From Cupriavidus numazuensis (GTDB lineage: Bacteria > Pseudomonadota > Gammaproteobacteria > Burkholderiales > Burkholderiaceae), in contig NZ_CAJPVI010000021.1 of NCBI RefSeq assembly GCF_905397435.1, positions 62,001 through 126,000 on the forward strand: a stretch of DNA of 64,000 nucleotides, in the 5' to 3' direction. Numbering within the stretch: position 1 is the first letter of the stretch; the number at the start of each line of letters is the position of its first letter. This document shows positions 53,683 to 62,931 of this stretch, one piece after another. Under the pieces are notes generated by a model. That model was not told where the DNA came from and ran no database searches. It saw only the letters and a program-made list of their open reading frames with translations. The translations under genes were made by a program, and so were the position numbers.

Positions 53683-55023
53683 ATGTCCATCACGAAACAA
53701 GGCGTGCCGATCTTCGCCGGCACCGCGGACGACGCGGAAGCCAGCGTCTACCGCAAGGTGTCCTGGCGCCTGCTGCCCTTCCTGGGCGTGCTGTGGGTGC
53801 TGGCATGGCTGGACCGCGTGAACATCGGCTTTGCCAAGCTGCAGATGCTCGATGCGCTGCAGTTCAGCGAGGCGGTGTACGGGCTCGGCGCCGGCATCTT
53901 CTTCATCGGCTACTTCCTGTTCGAAGTGCCGTCGAACATGCTGCTGCAGAAGATCGGCGCGAAGAAGACCATCATGCGCATCACCATCTGCTGGGGCGTG
54001 ATCTGCATGCTGCAGACCTATGTCACCACGCCCACGCAGTTCTACATCCTGCGCTTCCTGCTCGGCGCGTTCGAAGCGGGCTTTTATCCGGGCGTGATCC
54101 TGTATCTCACGTACTGGTACCCGTCCGAGCGGCGCGCCAGGGCGTTCGGCACGTTCATGTCGGCGTCGGCCATCGCCGGCGTGCTCGGTGGCCCGCTGGC
54201 CGGCTGGATCATGACGTCGATGAGCGGTGTGCATGGCATGCACGGCTGGCAGTGGCTGTTCGTCATCGAAGGCATCCCGTCGGTGCTGGCCGGTGTCTTC
54301 GCATGGTTCTACATGACCGACAAGCCCGAGCAAGCGCAATGGCTGACTGATGGCGAGAAGCGCGTGGTACTCGACGCGCTCAAGCGTGACAATGCCGCCA
54401 TGGGCGAGCGTGGCCACGACTGGCGCAGCGTCTTCACCAACCCCAAGGTGTGGCTGCTGATCGCGATCTACTTCTGCCTGCTGTGCGCGAATTCCACGCT
54501 GACGTTCTGGATCCCCACCATCATCAAGGACGTCGGCTTCACCACGCCGATGGCCGTGGGCTGGATCGCAGCAGTGGCCTACCTGTGCGGCGCCATCGGC
54601 ATGATCGCCAACGGTGCGCACTCCGACCGCCGCAATGAAGTGCGCTGGCATTTCAGCGGCGCGGCGCTGACGGGCGGCGTGACGATGGCCCTGCTGGCCT
54701 TGCTGCTCGGCATGAATGCGCTGTCGCCGGTCATCGCCCTGCTCGCCATGACCGCCGCACTGGTCGGCACCATGAGCGCGATTCCCGTGTTCTGGCAGCT
54801 GCCCAACCGCTACCTGGCGGGCAGTGCCGCGGCAGTGGGCGTGGCGCTCATCAACTCGGTCTCCAACCTCGCCGGCTTCGGTGCGCCGTACGTGATGGGG
54901 CTGATCAAGACCTCGACCGGCAAGGTCAACACCGGCCTGTACATCGTGGCCGTCATCGAGATCCTGGCTGCGGTGCTGGTCGTGGTCGGCATCCGCCAAC
55001 TCCGCAACAAGCGCGAGGCCTGA
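53683..55023 (+). CDS. MFS transporter, ACS family, linked to urate degradation
   Basis: A 446-aa, 12-TM anion:cation symporter-type importer. Signatures are WRLLPFLGVLWVLAWLDRVNIGFAKLQM, GAGIFFIGYFLFEVPSNMLLQKIGAKKTIMRI and RFLLGAFEAGFYPGVILYLTYWYP. AGGAGA (53673-53678) supports ATG 53683. It ends 1 bp before the exported hydroxyisourate hydrolase gene, so they are co-transcribed. Its substrate is plausibly urate or a urate breakdown product (inference from context; the family is broad). Confidence 0.92.
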   Translation: MSITKQGVPIFAGTADDAEASVYRKVSWRLLPFLGVLWVLAWLDRVNIGFAKLQMLDALQFSEAVYGLGAGIFFIGYFLFEVPSNMLLQKIGAKKTIMRITICWGVICMLQTYVTTPTQFYILRFLLGAFEAGFYPGVILYLTYWYPSERRARAFGTFMSASAIAGVLGGPLAGWIMTSMSGVHGMHGWQWLFVIEGIPSVLAGVFAWFYMTDKPEQAQWLTDGEKRVVLDALKRDNAAMGERGHDWRSVFTNPKVWLLIAIYFCLLCANSTLTFWIPTIIKDVGFTTPMAVGWIAAVAYLCGAIGMIANGAHSDRRNEVRWHFSGAALTGGVTMALLALLLGMNALSPVIALLAMTAALVGTMSAIPVFWQLPNRYLAGSAAAVGVALINSVSNLAGFGAPYVMGLIKTSTGKVNTGLYIVAVIEILAAVLVVVGIRQLRNKREA

Positions 55024-55024
55024 T

Positions 55025-55531
55025 ATGCGCAACGATCAAGACCCGGATTTCGACGCCAGCCGCCGCCGCTTCGCGCTGCAATCGCTCACGCTGGGCGGCG
55101 GCGCCCTGCTGGCCGGCAGCGCACTGGCCGAGACCGCGCCCAACCAGACCACCGGCCCCGTGCAGCAAGGCGGCCTGAGCCCGCGCCTGACCATGCATGC
55201 GCTCGACACCTGGCACGGCACGCCGGCCGCCGGCATGCGCGTGGACATGTATCGCGTCGACAACGGCCAGCCGCGCCATCTGCAGACTGTCACGCTCGCC
55301 GCCAATGGCCGCAGCGAACCGCCGCTTCTGATTGGCGACACGTATCGCACCGGCACCTATGAACTGTTGCTGCACGTCGACGAGTACTTCGCCGCGCGCA
55401 AGGCCAATCTGCCGCAGCCGCTGTTCCTGTCGAAGATCCCGCTGCGATTCCGCGTGACGGACGCGAGCCAGCGCATCCACCTGCCCGTGCTGTTCGGGCC
55501 GTGGAGCTACAACTACTACCGCGGCAGCTGA
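55025..55531 (+). CDS. Tat-exported 5-hydroxyisourate hydrolase
   Basis: A 168-aa transthyretin-like protein with a twin-arginine signal (DASRRRFALQSLTLGGGALLAGSALA). The mature domain has the HIUase N-terminal His loop (LTMHALDTWHGTPAAGM), a central Arg, a His loop (RIHLPVLFGPWSYNYYRGS) and the terminal YRGS tetrapeptide. HIUases convert 5-hydroxyisourate to OHCU. The export signal places this one in the periplasm, whereas the next gene encodes an unexported paralogue. Confidence 0.92.
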   Translation: MRNDQDPDFDASRRRFALQSLTLGGGALLAGSALAETAPNQTTGPVQQGGLSPRLTMHALDTWHGTPAAGMRVDMYRVDNGQPRHLQTVTLAANGRSEPPLLIGDTYRTGTYELLLHVDEYFAARKANLPQPLFLSKIPLRFRVTDASQRIHLPVLFGPWSYNYYRGS

Positions 55532-55562
55532 TGCCGGCGGCTTGCTGACAAGGAGACCGATC

Positions 55563-55898
55563 ATGGCAGGCATCAGCACCCACGTACTCGACGTATCGCT
55601 TGGCAAGCCCATTGCGGGCATGCAGATCGAACTGTTCGACATGGGCACGCAACCCCCGAAGCTTATCGCCCGCGCGCGGACCAACAGCGACGGGCGTACC
55701 GACGCTCCGATGTTGCCCGCCACGCAGGCGCGCACTGGCAACTTCGAGTTGCGCTTCTGGGTCGCGGATTACTTCAAGACACCCGATGTATTCGCGGACA
55801 TCGTGCCCGTGCGCTTCACCATCGCCGATGCGGCACAGCACTACCACGTGCCCCTTCTCTGTTCGCCGTGGAGCTTCGGCACCTATCGCGGCAGTTGA
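55563..55898 (+). CDS. uraH: 5-Hydroxyisourate hydrolase (cytoplasmic paralogue)
   Basis: A 111-aa HIUase without a signal peptide. It keeps the catalytic pattern: STHVLDVSLGKPIAGM, the central TNSDGRT, and HYHVPLLCSPWSFGTYRGS. It acts between urate oxidase and UraD. ATG 55563 (AAGGAGA at 55550-55556 upstream) is preferred to 55542. It lies 31 bp after the exported HIUase gene and is the last gene of that operon, followed by a terminator. Confidence 0.95.
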   Translation: MAGISTHVLDVSLGKPIAGMQIELFDMGTQPPKLIARARTNSDGRTDAPMLPATQARTGNFELRFWVADYFKTPDVFADIVPVRFTIADAAQHYHVPLLCSPWSFGTYRGS

Positions 55899-55932
55899 TT
55901 CCTTCGTGGTATTTGCGTGCGCATCGTGCGCC

Positions 55933-55965
55933 CGGGCGGCCCAGTGAGGCCGCCCGTTTTGTTTG
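55933..55965 (+). terminator. Rho-independent terminator after the HIUase operon
   Basis: CGGGCGGCC (55933-55941) and GGCCGCCCG (55948-55956) form a perfect 9-bp stem followed by TTTTGTTTG, 34 bp past the uraH stop. This is a strong intrinsic terminator. The rest of the gap up to 56165 shows no gene. Confidence 0.92.
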
Positions 55966-56165
55966 TGGCACCTCATTCATATCGCCGTCATGGTCACTGC
56001 CAGGCACGCCAATATCGCCCGCTACACTTGCGCAGTCCAATGAGACGGTTTGATGCAGTCTGCCGGTCAACGACAGTCCGCCGGCAGCGTTCCGGAGCCA
56101 TGGGCATGGCGCGCCCAGCGCGCGGCCTGCCGCCCATCCCGCACAACCTCAACGATGACAATCAA

Positions 56166-56915
56166 ATGAAGACACGCATTGCGTTTGCAGCATTGGGCAC
56201 ACTGTTCTGCACGGCACTCGCCAGCGCCGCCGAACATCCTCACTGGACCTACCAGGGCAAGACCGGCGCGAGCCACTGGGCCGGTCTCGAAGCCGACTAC
56301 GCCGTATGCGGCACCGGGCAGCGCCAGTCGCCGATCAACATCGAAACGCGCAAGGTGACCGGCACCACGGCACAAGCTGTGAGCCTGTCGTATGCGCCGG
56401 CCAGCGCAGAGGTGATCAACAACGGCCACACCATCCAGGTCGAGCCGGCAAGCGGCGGCGCGCTCACCATCGACGGCGTCGAATACAAGCTCGCGCAGTT
56501 CCACTTCCACACGCCGAGCGAAGAGAGAATCGACGGCAAGTCCTATCCGCTGGTGGCCCACCTTGTGCACAAGAGCGCGGACGGCAAGCTTGCGGTGATC
56601 GCCGTGCTGTTCCGCACGGGCAAGACCAATGCCGCCTTGCAACCCGTGTTCGCGGCGCTGCCGGGCAAGGCAGGTGACAAGCATGCGGTCGATGGCACGA
56701 TCGATGTCGGCGCGCTGCTGCCCGCCAACCGCGACAACTACACGTTCATCGGCTCGCTGACCACGCCGCCTTGCAGCGAAGACGTCCGTTGGGTCGTGAT
56801 GAAGACGCCCGTGTCGATCTCGCAGAAGCAGCTTGCCGCGTTCAGGAAGCTGTACAAGATGAATGCGCGGCCGGTGCAGGCCGTGAATGGGCGGGAGATC
56901 CAGGCCGGGAAATAG
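56166..56915 (+). CDS. Periplasmic alpha-class carbonic anhydrase
   Basis: A 249-aa alpha-CA with a signal peptide (MKTRIAFAALGTLFCTALASAAE). It has SPINIETRK and the three zinc ligands His113, His115 (QFHFHTPSEE) and His132 (PLVAHLVH, 17 residues on as in bacterial enzymes). It also has the TTPPCSEDVRWVV motif. It hydrates CO2 to bicarbonate in the periplasm. ATG 56166 is chosen since the upstream open frame is unlike the family. Monocistronic, ended by a 15-bp hairpin. Confidence 0.95.
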   Translation: MKTRIAFAALGTLFCTALASAAEHPHWTYQGKTGASHWAGLEADYAVCGTGQRQSPINIETRKVTGTTAQAVSLSYAPASAEVINNGHTIQVEPASGGALTIDGVEYKLAQFHFHTPSEERIDGKSYPLVAHLVHKSADGKLAVIAVLFRTGKTNAALQPVFAALPGKAGDKHAVDGTIDVGALLPANRDNYTFIGSLTTPPCSEDVRWVVMKTPVSISQKQLAAFRKLYKMNARPVQAVNGREIQAGK

Positions 56916-56946
56916 CGGGGAACGAGGCAACAGACCGCGGTTGGCA

Positions 56947-56981
56947 CGCCGATTCGCCGCATAACTTGCGGCGAATCGGCG
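56947..56981. terminator. Perfect 15-bp hairpin between convergent genes
   Basis: CGCCGATTCGCCGCA (56947-56961) pairs perfectly with TGCGGCGAATCGGCG (56967-56981) around TAACT, 32 bp past the carbonic anhydrase stop. Without a T-run it is not a classical intrinsic terminator, but the strength and position suggest transcript-end protection or bidirectional termination. Confidence 0.65.
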
Positions 56982-57092
56982 GTCAATCTCCGCAATGGGT
57001 ATATGCTCGACTTATTTTTTCAGTTCGAAATAAGCGCAATAACATCAATTCCGCTTATAGACTGCCCCCCGCCGCCAAATCCCGCAACATGG

Positions 57093-57425
57093 TCAGGAGT
57101 CGCCCTTTTTCACCGGATACTTCCTCGCATTCATCTCCATCTTCGCCCGCACCGCCGCATCGAGATCCACGCCCAGCGCCGTCACCAACTGCGTCAGGTA
57201 GATGGTGATATCCGCCAGTTCCTGCTCCACATGCTCGCGTTCATCCGTGGACATGATGCCGCGCGACTGCTCCTCGGTCTGCCACTGGAAGATTTCCACG
57301 AGTTCGGCCACTTCCACGCTCAGCGCCATGGCCAGGTTCTTGGGGCTGTGATACTTGCCCCAGCCGCGCGCCTCGCCGAAATCGATGGCGGCTTGCTGGA
57401 GGTTCTTGAGATCGATGAGAGGCAT
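57093..57425 (-). CDS. MazG-like nucleotide pyrophosphohydrolase
   Basis: A 110-aa all-alpha NTP pyrophosphohydrolase (dCTPase/MazG-like). It has the metal-binding EVAELVEIFQW and EQELADITIYLTQL helices and a Lys/Arg tail. Members hydrolyse (d)NTPs, including damaged ones, to monophosphates. ATG 57425 (MPLIDLKNLQQAAIDF) is preferred; the frame extends 27 codons upstream with little sign of coding. Stand-alone gene. Confidence 0.92.
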   Translation of the reverse strand: MPLIDLKNLQQAAIDFGEARGWGKYHSPKNLAMALSVEVAELVEIFQWQTEEQSRGIMSTDEREHVEQELADITIYLTQLVTALGVDLDAAVRAKMEMNARKYPVKKGDS

Positions 57426-57552
57426 GGCTGACAAGCTGGGAAATGCGCAAAGAACCGTATTGAACCATGCCGGCACGCCCAGCCCCTCGCGCAACCTCCG
57501 CCACAACGCGCTAGGCTATCGAATGTGAACCACCCTGCAGGCGGAGGCTTCC

Positions 57553-58212
57553 ATGCGCACCACACCCGGCATGGCATTTTTCACGCTCGCTGGCACCCTT
57601 GCCTACCTTGCGCTGCCGATTCTCGGCTGGGGCGGCATCGGGCCCTTCTTCGCGCATCCCGCCCGCACGGCGCTGGCCGTGGTGACGATGGCGCTGGCCA
57701 TCGCCGCCATCTTCTCGGGCGGCAATATCAGCAGCGGCGAACGCGAAGACCGTGGCAACCGCTGGGTCCTGGCCGCATTTGGCGTGCTCGGCCTGCTCTC
57801 CGGCTTTGTGCCGGCCTGGAATGACCGCATCGGTTTCTGGACCATCGATGGCGATGCCATGCGCTGGTTCGGCGTCGTCCTGTATGCGGCCGGCGGTGTG
57901 CTGCGGCTGGTGCCGGTGTTCATCCTGGGCAGGCGCTTCAGCGGACTGGTGGCAATTCAGCCCGGACATACGCTGGTCACGACCGGTCTCTATGGCGTGA
58001 TCCGCCATCCGAGCTACCTCGGCCTTGTCGTGAGTTCACTGGGATGGGTACTCGGATTCCGTTCAGGCGTGGGCGCCGTGCTGACGTTGCTGATGATCCC
58101 GCCGCTCGTGGCACGTATCCACGCCGAAGAGGCGTTACTGCATTCGCAGTTTGGCGCCGAGTATGACGCGTATCGCGCCAGGACCTGGAAAATGCTGCCG
58201 GGCTTGTACTGA
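57553..58212 (+). CDS. ICMT/PEMT-like integral membrane methyltransferase
   Basis: A 219-aa protein with about five TM segments and the C-terminal isoprenylcysteine-methyltransferase-like signature (TTGLYGVIRHPSYLGLVV...HAEEALLHSQFGAEYDAYRARTWKMLPGLY), which binds S-adenosylmethionine. The bacterial substrates are largely unknown. It is divergent from the MazG-like gene. No operon partner. Confidence 0.88.
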   Translation: MRTTPGMAFFTLAGTLAYLALPILGWGGIGPFFAHPARTALAVVTMALAIAAIFSGGNISSGEREDRGNRWVLAAFGVLGLLSGFVPAWNDRIGFWTIDGDAMRWFGVVLYAAGGVLRLVPVFILGRRFSGLVAIQPGHTLVTTGLYGVIRHPSYLGLVVSSLGWVLGFRSGVGAVLTLLMIPPLVARIHAEEALLHSQFGAEYDAYRARTWKMLPGLY

Positions 58213-58467
58213 GGCAACGCGCAGCAAGATCGTGGCAAATCGATCGCATGGCCTTGTCTGTTCGGCCCCTTGCAATCCATTGCTGCACATTGTGATACAT
58301 CGATCATGCGCGATGATCGTTTGAGGAATATCGACACCCAACTTAAGCAGGGGTGCGACAACGCTGCGAAATGCCTGTGATAGCCTGCGCAAAAACAAAG
58401 CGCTAAAAGAAATCGAAATAGCAGGCGGGCATCAAGCGGAAATCCACGCTCAGGGGACGAGGGCATC

Positions 58468-59586
58468 TTGTCAGGCGATCATCTCATCGGGGACCTTTAC
58501 GAGTCAGCGGCTCAGCGCGACGGCTTTCTCGAGGTATTTCAGACTGTCGCCGAAGCATTGGGGGCGAATGTCTTCCATATGTTCAGCTGGGACTCCCTGC
58601 GTAATGCACCGCGACTCTCCATCTATACGCCCGATGTCAGATGGGACGAGGTCATCGAGCGCTACGACCAGTACTATGGCGCCCTGGATCCGCGACGCCA
58701 GTTTGTCGAGCAGGCAAAGGTTGGCCAACTGGTCTTTTGCGATGAACACCTGACTGAACGGGACATCGCGCGCAGCGAGTTCTTTCAGGATTATCAGATT
58801 CCTTCCGGCGTGCGCTACCTGATGGGTGCGCGCCTGGCCCGTCCAGACAGCGACGATATTCTGCTGGGCATGCTCCGTGCACCGGACCGGCCGCCCTACA
58901 CCGCCGAAGAGCGTGCCGCGGCAAACAGCATGGTCGGCCACATGCAGCGCTCGATCAATCTGTGGCAGGACACCCGCATCCTGCATCGCGACGCCGCACT
59001 TGGCACCGAGTTGATGGAACAGCTCGGCCTTGCCGTCTTCGCGCTGGACCGGCATTCGCGCGTTGTCTTTACCAACGCGGCAGCCGAGAGCATGCTGCGC
59101 CAAACCCACTGCGTCAGACTGCGGCACGGTCGCCTGACCGCGGTGCACGCAGACCAGGATGCCACGCTGCAGAAGACAATCCGGCACGTCGCGAAGACCC
59201 GCCAGGGTGTCAGCCTGGCGCTGCGCCCCGCAACAGGCGCGCCGCCGGATGTGTTCCTCAACGTCACCTTCATCCCGGGCCAGGAAGCGCGCGCGGTGTT
59301 TGGCGATGCAGCGGTTCTCGTCACCGCCAGACAGCGCGGATCGGAGCCACTGGTGACCGCCAGACAGCTGCAGCAGGCCTTCGGCTTGTCGACAGCGGAG
59401 GCCGCCGTTGCGCAGGCGCTGATTGCCGGCAAGGCGCCTGACGAATACGCGGCTACGGCAGGCGTCTCGGTCAACACCGTTCGCACCCAGCTGCGCGCCA
59501 TCTACGACAAGACCAGCACGCGTTCCAAGACCGAGGCGGTCAGCACGATGCTGTGGTTATTGTCGCAACGGTCGCCTGATCGATAG
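58468..59586 (+). CDS. LuxR-family transcriptional regulator, TTG start
   Basis: A 372-aa regulator. The N-terminal region (about 1-180) and a PAS-like segment (ELMEQLGLAVFALDRHSRVVFTNAAAESML, about 190-220) precede a C-terminal LuxR HTH (LSTAEAAVAQALIAGKAPDEYAATAGVSVNTVRTQLRAIYDKTSTRSKTEAV). The start appears to be TTG 58468 after GAGGG (58459-58463). The 255-bp gap upstream has no gene. No adjacent target is obvious, but the DJ-1-like gene converges on it. Confidence 0.88.
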   Translation: MSGDHLIGDLYESAAQRDGFLEVFQTVAEALGANVFHMFSWDSLRNAPRLSIYTPDVRWDEVIERYDQYYGALDPRRQFVEQAKVGQLVFCDEHLTERDIARSEFFQDYQIPSGVRYLMGARLARPDSDDILLGMLRAPDRPPYTAEERAAANSMVGHMQRSINLWQDTRILHRDAALGTELMEQLGLAVFALDRHSRVVFTNAAAESMLRQTHCVRLRHGRLTAVHADQDATLQKTIRHVAKTRQGVSLALRPATGAPPDVFLNVTFIPGQEARAVFGDAAVLVTARQRGSEPLVTARQLQQAFGLSTAEAAVAQALIAGKAPDEYAATAGVSVNTVRTQLRAIYDKTSTRSKTEAVSTMLWLLSQRSPDR

Positions 59587-59620
59587 ACGTCCGGCAATGC
59601 GACGCATGGTCCGGCGTCGA

Positions 59621-60319
59621 TCAGCTGTTCCTGCTTTCGCGATGCTTCAGCATCGTGAGCAGCGCATTGGCTGCGGGATCCGAAGACGCCGGATTCTGCC
59701 CGGTAATCAGCAGGCCATCCGTCACCACATACGGCTGCCAGTCGCCGGCCTTGGAGTAGCTCGCGCCGTTGGCCTTCAGCATGTCTTCCACGAGGAACGG
59801 AACCACGTCGGTCAGGCCCACTGCCTGCTCCTCGCTATTGGTGAAGCCCGTCACGTTCTTGCCCTTGACCAGCGGGCTGCCGTCCTGGGCTTTCACATGG
59901 CGCAGTACACCGGGCGCATGGCAGACCAGTGCAACCGGTTTGCCGCTGGCAAACGTCGCTTCAATCAGCGCTTTGGAATTCGCATCCTCCGCCAGGTCCC
60001 ACATCGGACCGTGGCCGCCCGGATAGAACACGGCGTCGTAGTCGCCGGCCGATACATCGGAAAGCTTTTGCGTCGATGACAAGTCGGCCTTTGCATCGGC
60101 ATCGGCCTCGAAGCGGCGCGTGGCGGGCGTCTGGAACGAGGGATCGTTGCTCTTCGGGTCGAGTGGCGGTTGGCCACCTTTCACCGATGCCAGCGTGACG
60201 TTGACGCCGGCATCCTTGAGCACGTAGTACGGTGCGGCAAGTTCCTCGAGCCAGAAGCCGGTTTTCTCGCCGGTGTTGCCGAGCTGGTCGTGGGAGGTGA
60301 GGACGATCAGGACTTTCAT
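59621..60319 (-). CDS. DJ-1/PfpI-family protein (Hsp31-like class I GAT fold)
   Basis: A 232-aa protein. Motifs are MKVLIVLTSHDQLGNTGEKTGFWLEELAAPY (Glu25/Glu26), GDYDAVFYPGGHGPMWDLAE, and the nucleophile elbow VCHAPGVL with Cys133-His134. This subgroup includes Hsp31-type chaperones, glyoxalase III and deglycase-like proteins. ATG 60319 is used instead of 60373. It has no signal peptide. Function is probably carbonyl or oxidative stress protection (inference). Confidence 0.9.
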   Translation of the reverse strand: MKVLIVLTSHDQLGNTGEKTGFWLEELAAPYYVLKDAGVNVTLASVKGGQPPLDPKSNDPSFQTPATRRFEADADAKADLSSTQKLSDVSAGDYDAVFYPGGHGPMWDLAEDANSKALIEATFASGKPVALVCHAPGVLRHVKAQDGSPLVKGKNVTGFTNSEEQAVGLTDVVPFLVEDMLKANGASYSKAGDWQPYVVTDGLLITGQNPASSDPAANALLTMLKHRESRNS

Positions 60320-60505
60320 GGCGGGTCTCCTGAGAGCGTGGGCGGTATGTCCGTCGGGGGCGGGCCATGGCATCGTCGGATGTGATGCCGAAGGTCACTA
60401 TCGTTGGCCGCGCCCGTATCGATATGCAGCCTGCAGCCGGGGAATGGCTCCACGGCAGGTGGACCTTGGTAAGCATGGTGCATGACACCTGCAAAATCAA
60501 AGAAC

Positions 60506-60527
60506 AACGCCGCCCGCAGGCGGCGTT
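60506..60527 (-). terminator. Terminator of the OmpA/TM/VWA operon
   Basis: AACGCCGCC-CGCA-GGCGGCGTT, a perfect 9-bp stem 19 bp past the VWA-like gene stop. On the minus strand it is followed by GTTCTTTGATTTTG, a T-rich tail. It likely ends the three-gene envelope operon. Confidence 0.8.
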
Positions 60528-60545
60528 TGCGACGCTCGCGGCAGG

Positions 60546-61421
60546 CTAGCGAATTGGCGTCAGCAATGCGGGCGCCCCAAATCCCGCCAACCTGGCATTG
60601 CTTCGCTCAAAGAACCCATCCCAGAATGTCCGAAGCGCCTCAACGCTCTGCGGCGAACGGTACGAGGCCGCCGCGTTCCTCGCGCCCTTCGGTTCCGGAA
60701 CGATGCCCGCGCCCATCACATAGATGGACGCGCCGCCAAAATCCGCCCGCAGATTGGCTTTCTCGACCTTGCGCAGTTCTTGCGTGGCATCGATCTGCCG
60801 CATGCGTTCCTGGCTGTAGAAGCTGGAGATCGACGAATTTTCCAGCATGTCCGAGACGATCAGCACCGTCTTCTGCTGCGCCGCCACGTCCCGCACTACC
60901 TGCGATACCGCGGCAACGCTTGCCAGGACATCGGATCGCGCCAACGCTTCACTGGTACCTTGCAGCGCTTCCCGCACTGACTCAGCCACCAGCTTCGTCC
61001 CGTATGCGTATTGCGACTTCAGGCATGCATCAAAGCTCTTCAGCGTTTTGACCGCGGTGGCGTCGCGGATGGACTGGTCCGTCAACGGCACCTCCAGCAT
61101 CCCGGCCGTCAACTGCTGCAGATAGCGCCCTTGCGCATACGCCGAGAAGCTGTAGACACGGAACGTCGTGCCCGGACGCAGCAGGCTCTGGAGGTGCCGG
61201 CCCAGTTCCGCGACCAGCTTGTCGTCAAGCACCGTGGTCTGGTCGATCATCACGAACACAGCGCGTTCCGACGCTGTCGGCCTGGCAAGCTGGTTGGCGG
61301 CGTAGCAACTCGGCATGTCCTGTGCGGCGAATGCGGACCCGCAAAGCGTGGCGGCGGCGGCCGCAACCGCAAGCCACGCGACGCACCGCTTGCCGAGGCC
61401 GGTGGCACGTGAGGCAGCCAT
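60546..61421 (-). CDS. Exported VWA-like protein, unknown function
   Basis: A 291-aa protein with a signal peptide (GKRCVAWLAVAAAAATLCGSAFAAQ, residues about 11-34), then a Rossmann-like core. Predicted strands are VFVMIDQTT (a DxT MIDAS-like start), TFRVYSFSA, KTVLIVSDMLEN and ASIYVMGAGI. This is the strand pattern of von Willebrand factor A domains, which bind Mg2+ and protein ligands. The full MIDAS (DxSxS...T...D) is not clearly complete. It starts 1 bp past the stop of the five-TM gene, so they are translationally linked. I do not recognise a named family. Confidence 0.75.
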   Translation of the reverse strand: MAASRATGLGKRCVAWLAVAAAAATLCGSAFAAQDMPSCYAANQLARPTASERAVFVMIDQTTVLDDKLVAELGRHLQSLLRPGTTFRVYSFSAYAQGRYLQQLTAGMLEVPLTDQSIRDATAVKTLKSFDACLKSQYAYGTKLVAESVREALQGTSEALARSDVLASVAAVSQVVRDVAAQQKTVLIVSDMLENSSISSFYSQERMRQIDATQELRKVEKANLRADFGGASIYVMGAGIVPEPKGARNAAASYRSPQSVEALRTFWDGFFERSNARLAGFGAPALLTPIR

Positions 61422-61422
61422 A

Positions 61423-62907
61423 TCAGAGCAGGGCTTCAAGGCGTGCACGTTCGGCCTCCTTGTTGCGTTCTTCTTCGTCTTTGCGGGCCTGCTCCTGCGC
61501 TGCCTTGCGTTCGGCAAGACGTGCAGTGACTTCATTGCGGACACTGTCCGGCAAGTCCTGCAGCAGCGCCACGGCATCCGCCTTGCGGCCTTCGGCTGTC
61601 ATGGCGTCGATACGCGCAAGCACGCTGGCCGCGTCCATCGCGGGCTGGCTCTGCGCAGCAGGGGCGATGTCCGCCTGCGGCGCGTTGCGGGCTGCCGCCA
61701 CGCGCGTGCGCGACTCACGCGATTCCATCAGGTAGTCATCAAACGTGTGTTCCAGCCGGAGCCCGTCGTTGGCGCGACGCTCGCTCATCTTCTGCTGCAG
61801 CGTCTGCAGCTTCGATTGCGCCACCTGCATCAGCGGCGTGAAGAACGCCAGGTAGTCGTCATAGGTGGAAAAGCCGCGCGTACCGCGATAGGCGGCCTTG
61901 CTTTCCTTTCCTGCAAATCCCCATTTGTATCCGCCGGCAATGCCGACCAGCTGCGTAATCGCAAAGATGAACGCGAGCATCAGGAACGCGGCGAGACCTT
62001 CGTCGGTATAAGCAGAGCGACCATCGGCCTTGGCCTTGTCGTCAGCCTTCTGCTGTTCCTGCATCAGCTCTGGAGGCAATGCCTGGCCAAGCTTGTCGAA
62101 CGGATTGCCAGCGCTCGGCCCTTCCGCAACCAGCGCGGTCTGCGCCGTACGCTCGGCCTCCAGATGCTTGACGCGCATCACCGTTGAGAGGACCGATACA
62201 AACACGATAATCACCACCGCCACACCAACCATGAAGTAGCTGCGGCTGGTGCCGACGCGGTTCACGCACTGCTTGTATTCCGGCTCGGCGTCATCCTTGT
62301 TCTGCGGGTCGTTCAGCTTGACGTTGTGGCTGGCAAATTTTCCGGGCTGCCCTTCTCCACGCCACTCCGAGTCCGCCTTGGCGATCAGGTTGCTGCGATA
62401 GAGCTGGTGGCCAGCGCTGTGCATCACGAACACGAAGATGACGCACAGCACGAACACGATGGCCCACATCAGCAACTGTCGTGCGTTCTCGCTGCCGCCT
62501 TCTCCGGCCATCCACGTGCCCAGCATGTACGAGAAGCCAAGGCCCTCCGCCAGCACCAGCACGCACAGCAGCCCCATCATCCAGCCCGGCGTCGGGGAAC
62601 GGCCCAGATCGTGTGCCTTGGAGAGATAGTTCAGGCGCTTGTTGAACTCGTCCTCGGTGGTGAAGTGAATGAACTGCTTATAGTCGTCGCACAGCGTACG
62701 TTCCGACAACGTCCAGGACTTGTCTTTGGCATAGCGCGTGGTATCGCGCGACAGCCGCGCGATCTTGCCGATCAGCGGCAAGCCGTACCACAGGTTCATC
62801 CATGCGAAGTCGATCCGAAACTTGTTGCCGAGATACACAATCAGCAACACAGCAAGTGCGAGCGCCGAGTTCAGCGCCGCGAGGTTATCGTTGATCCAGT
62901 GACTCAT
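61423..62907 (-). CDS. Five-TM inner-membrane protein with cytoplasmic coiled-coil tail
   Basis: A 494-aa protein. Predicted TM segments lie at about 12-28, 107-126, 144-163, 224-245 and 310-335. Between TM1 and TM2 is a ~75-residue loop, and between TM3 and TM4 another soluble loop (NKDDAEPEYKQCVNRVGTSRS). The last ~130 residues are a charged coiled coil (ARLAERKAAQEQARKDEEERNKEAERARLEALL). I do not recognise the family. It lies 24 bp after the OmpA-domain gene and 1 bp before the VWA-like gene. Confidence 0.8.
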   Translation of the reverse strand: MSHWINDNLAALNSALALAVLLIVYLGNKFRIDFAWMNLWYGLPLIGKIARLSRDTTRYAKDKSWTLSERTLCDDYKQFIHFTTEDEFNKRLNYLSKAHDLGRSPTPGWMMGLLCVLVLAEGLGFSYMLGTWMAGEGGSENARQLLMWAIVFVLCVIFVFVMHSAGHQLYRSNLIAKADSEWRGEGQPGKFASHNVKLNDPQNKDDAEPEYKQCVNRVGTSRSYFMVGVAVVIIVFVSVLSTVMRVKHLEAERTAQTALVAEGPSAGNPFDKLGQALPPELMQEQQKADDKAKADGRSAYTDEGLAAFLMLAFIFAITQLVGIAGGYKWGFAGKESKAAYRGTRGFSTYDDYLAFFTPLMQVAQSKLQTLQQKMSERRANDGLRLEHTFDDYLMESRESRTRVAAARNAPQADIAPAAQSQPAMDAASVLARIDAMTAEGRKADAVALLQDLPDSVRNEVTARLAERKAAQEQARKDEEERNKEAERARLEALL

Positions 62908-62931
62908 CGTCTTGTTCTTGGTTGTTGTTGA

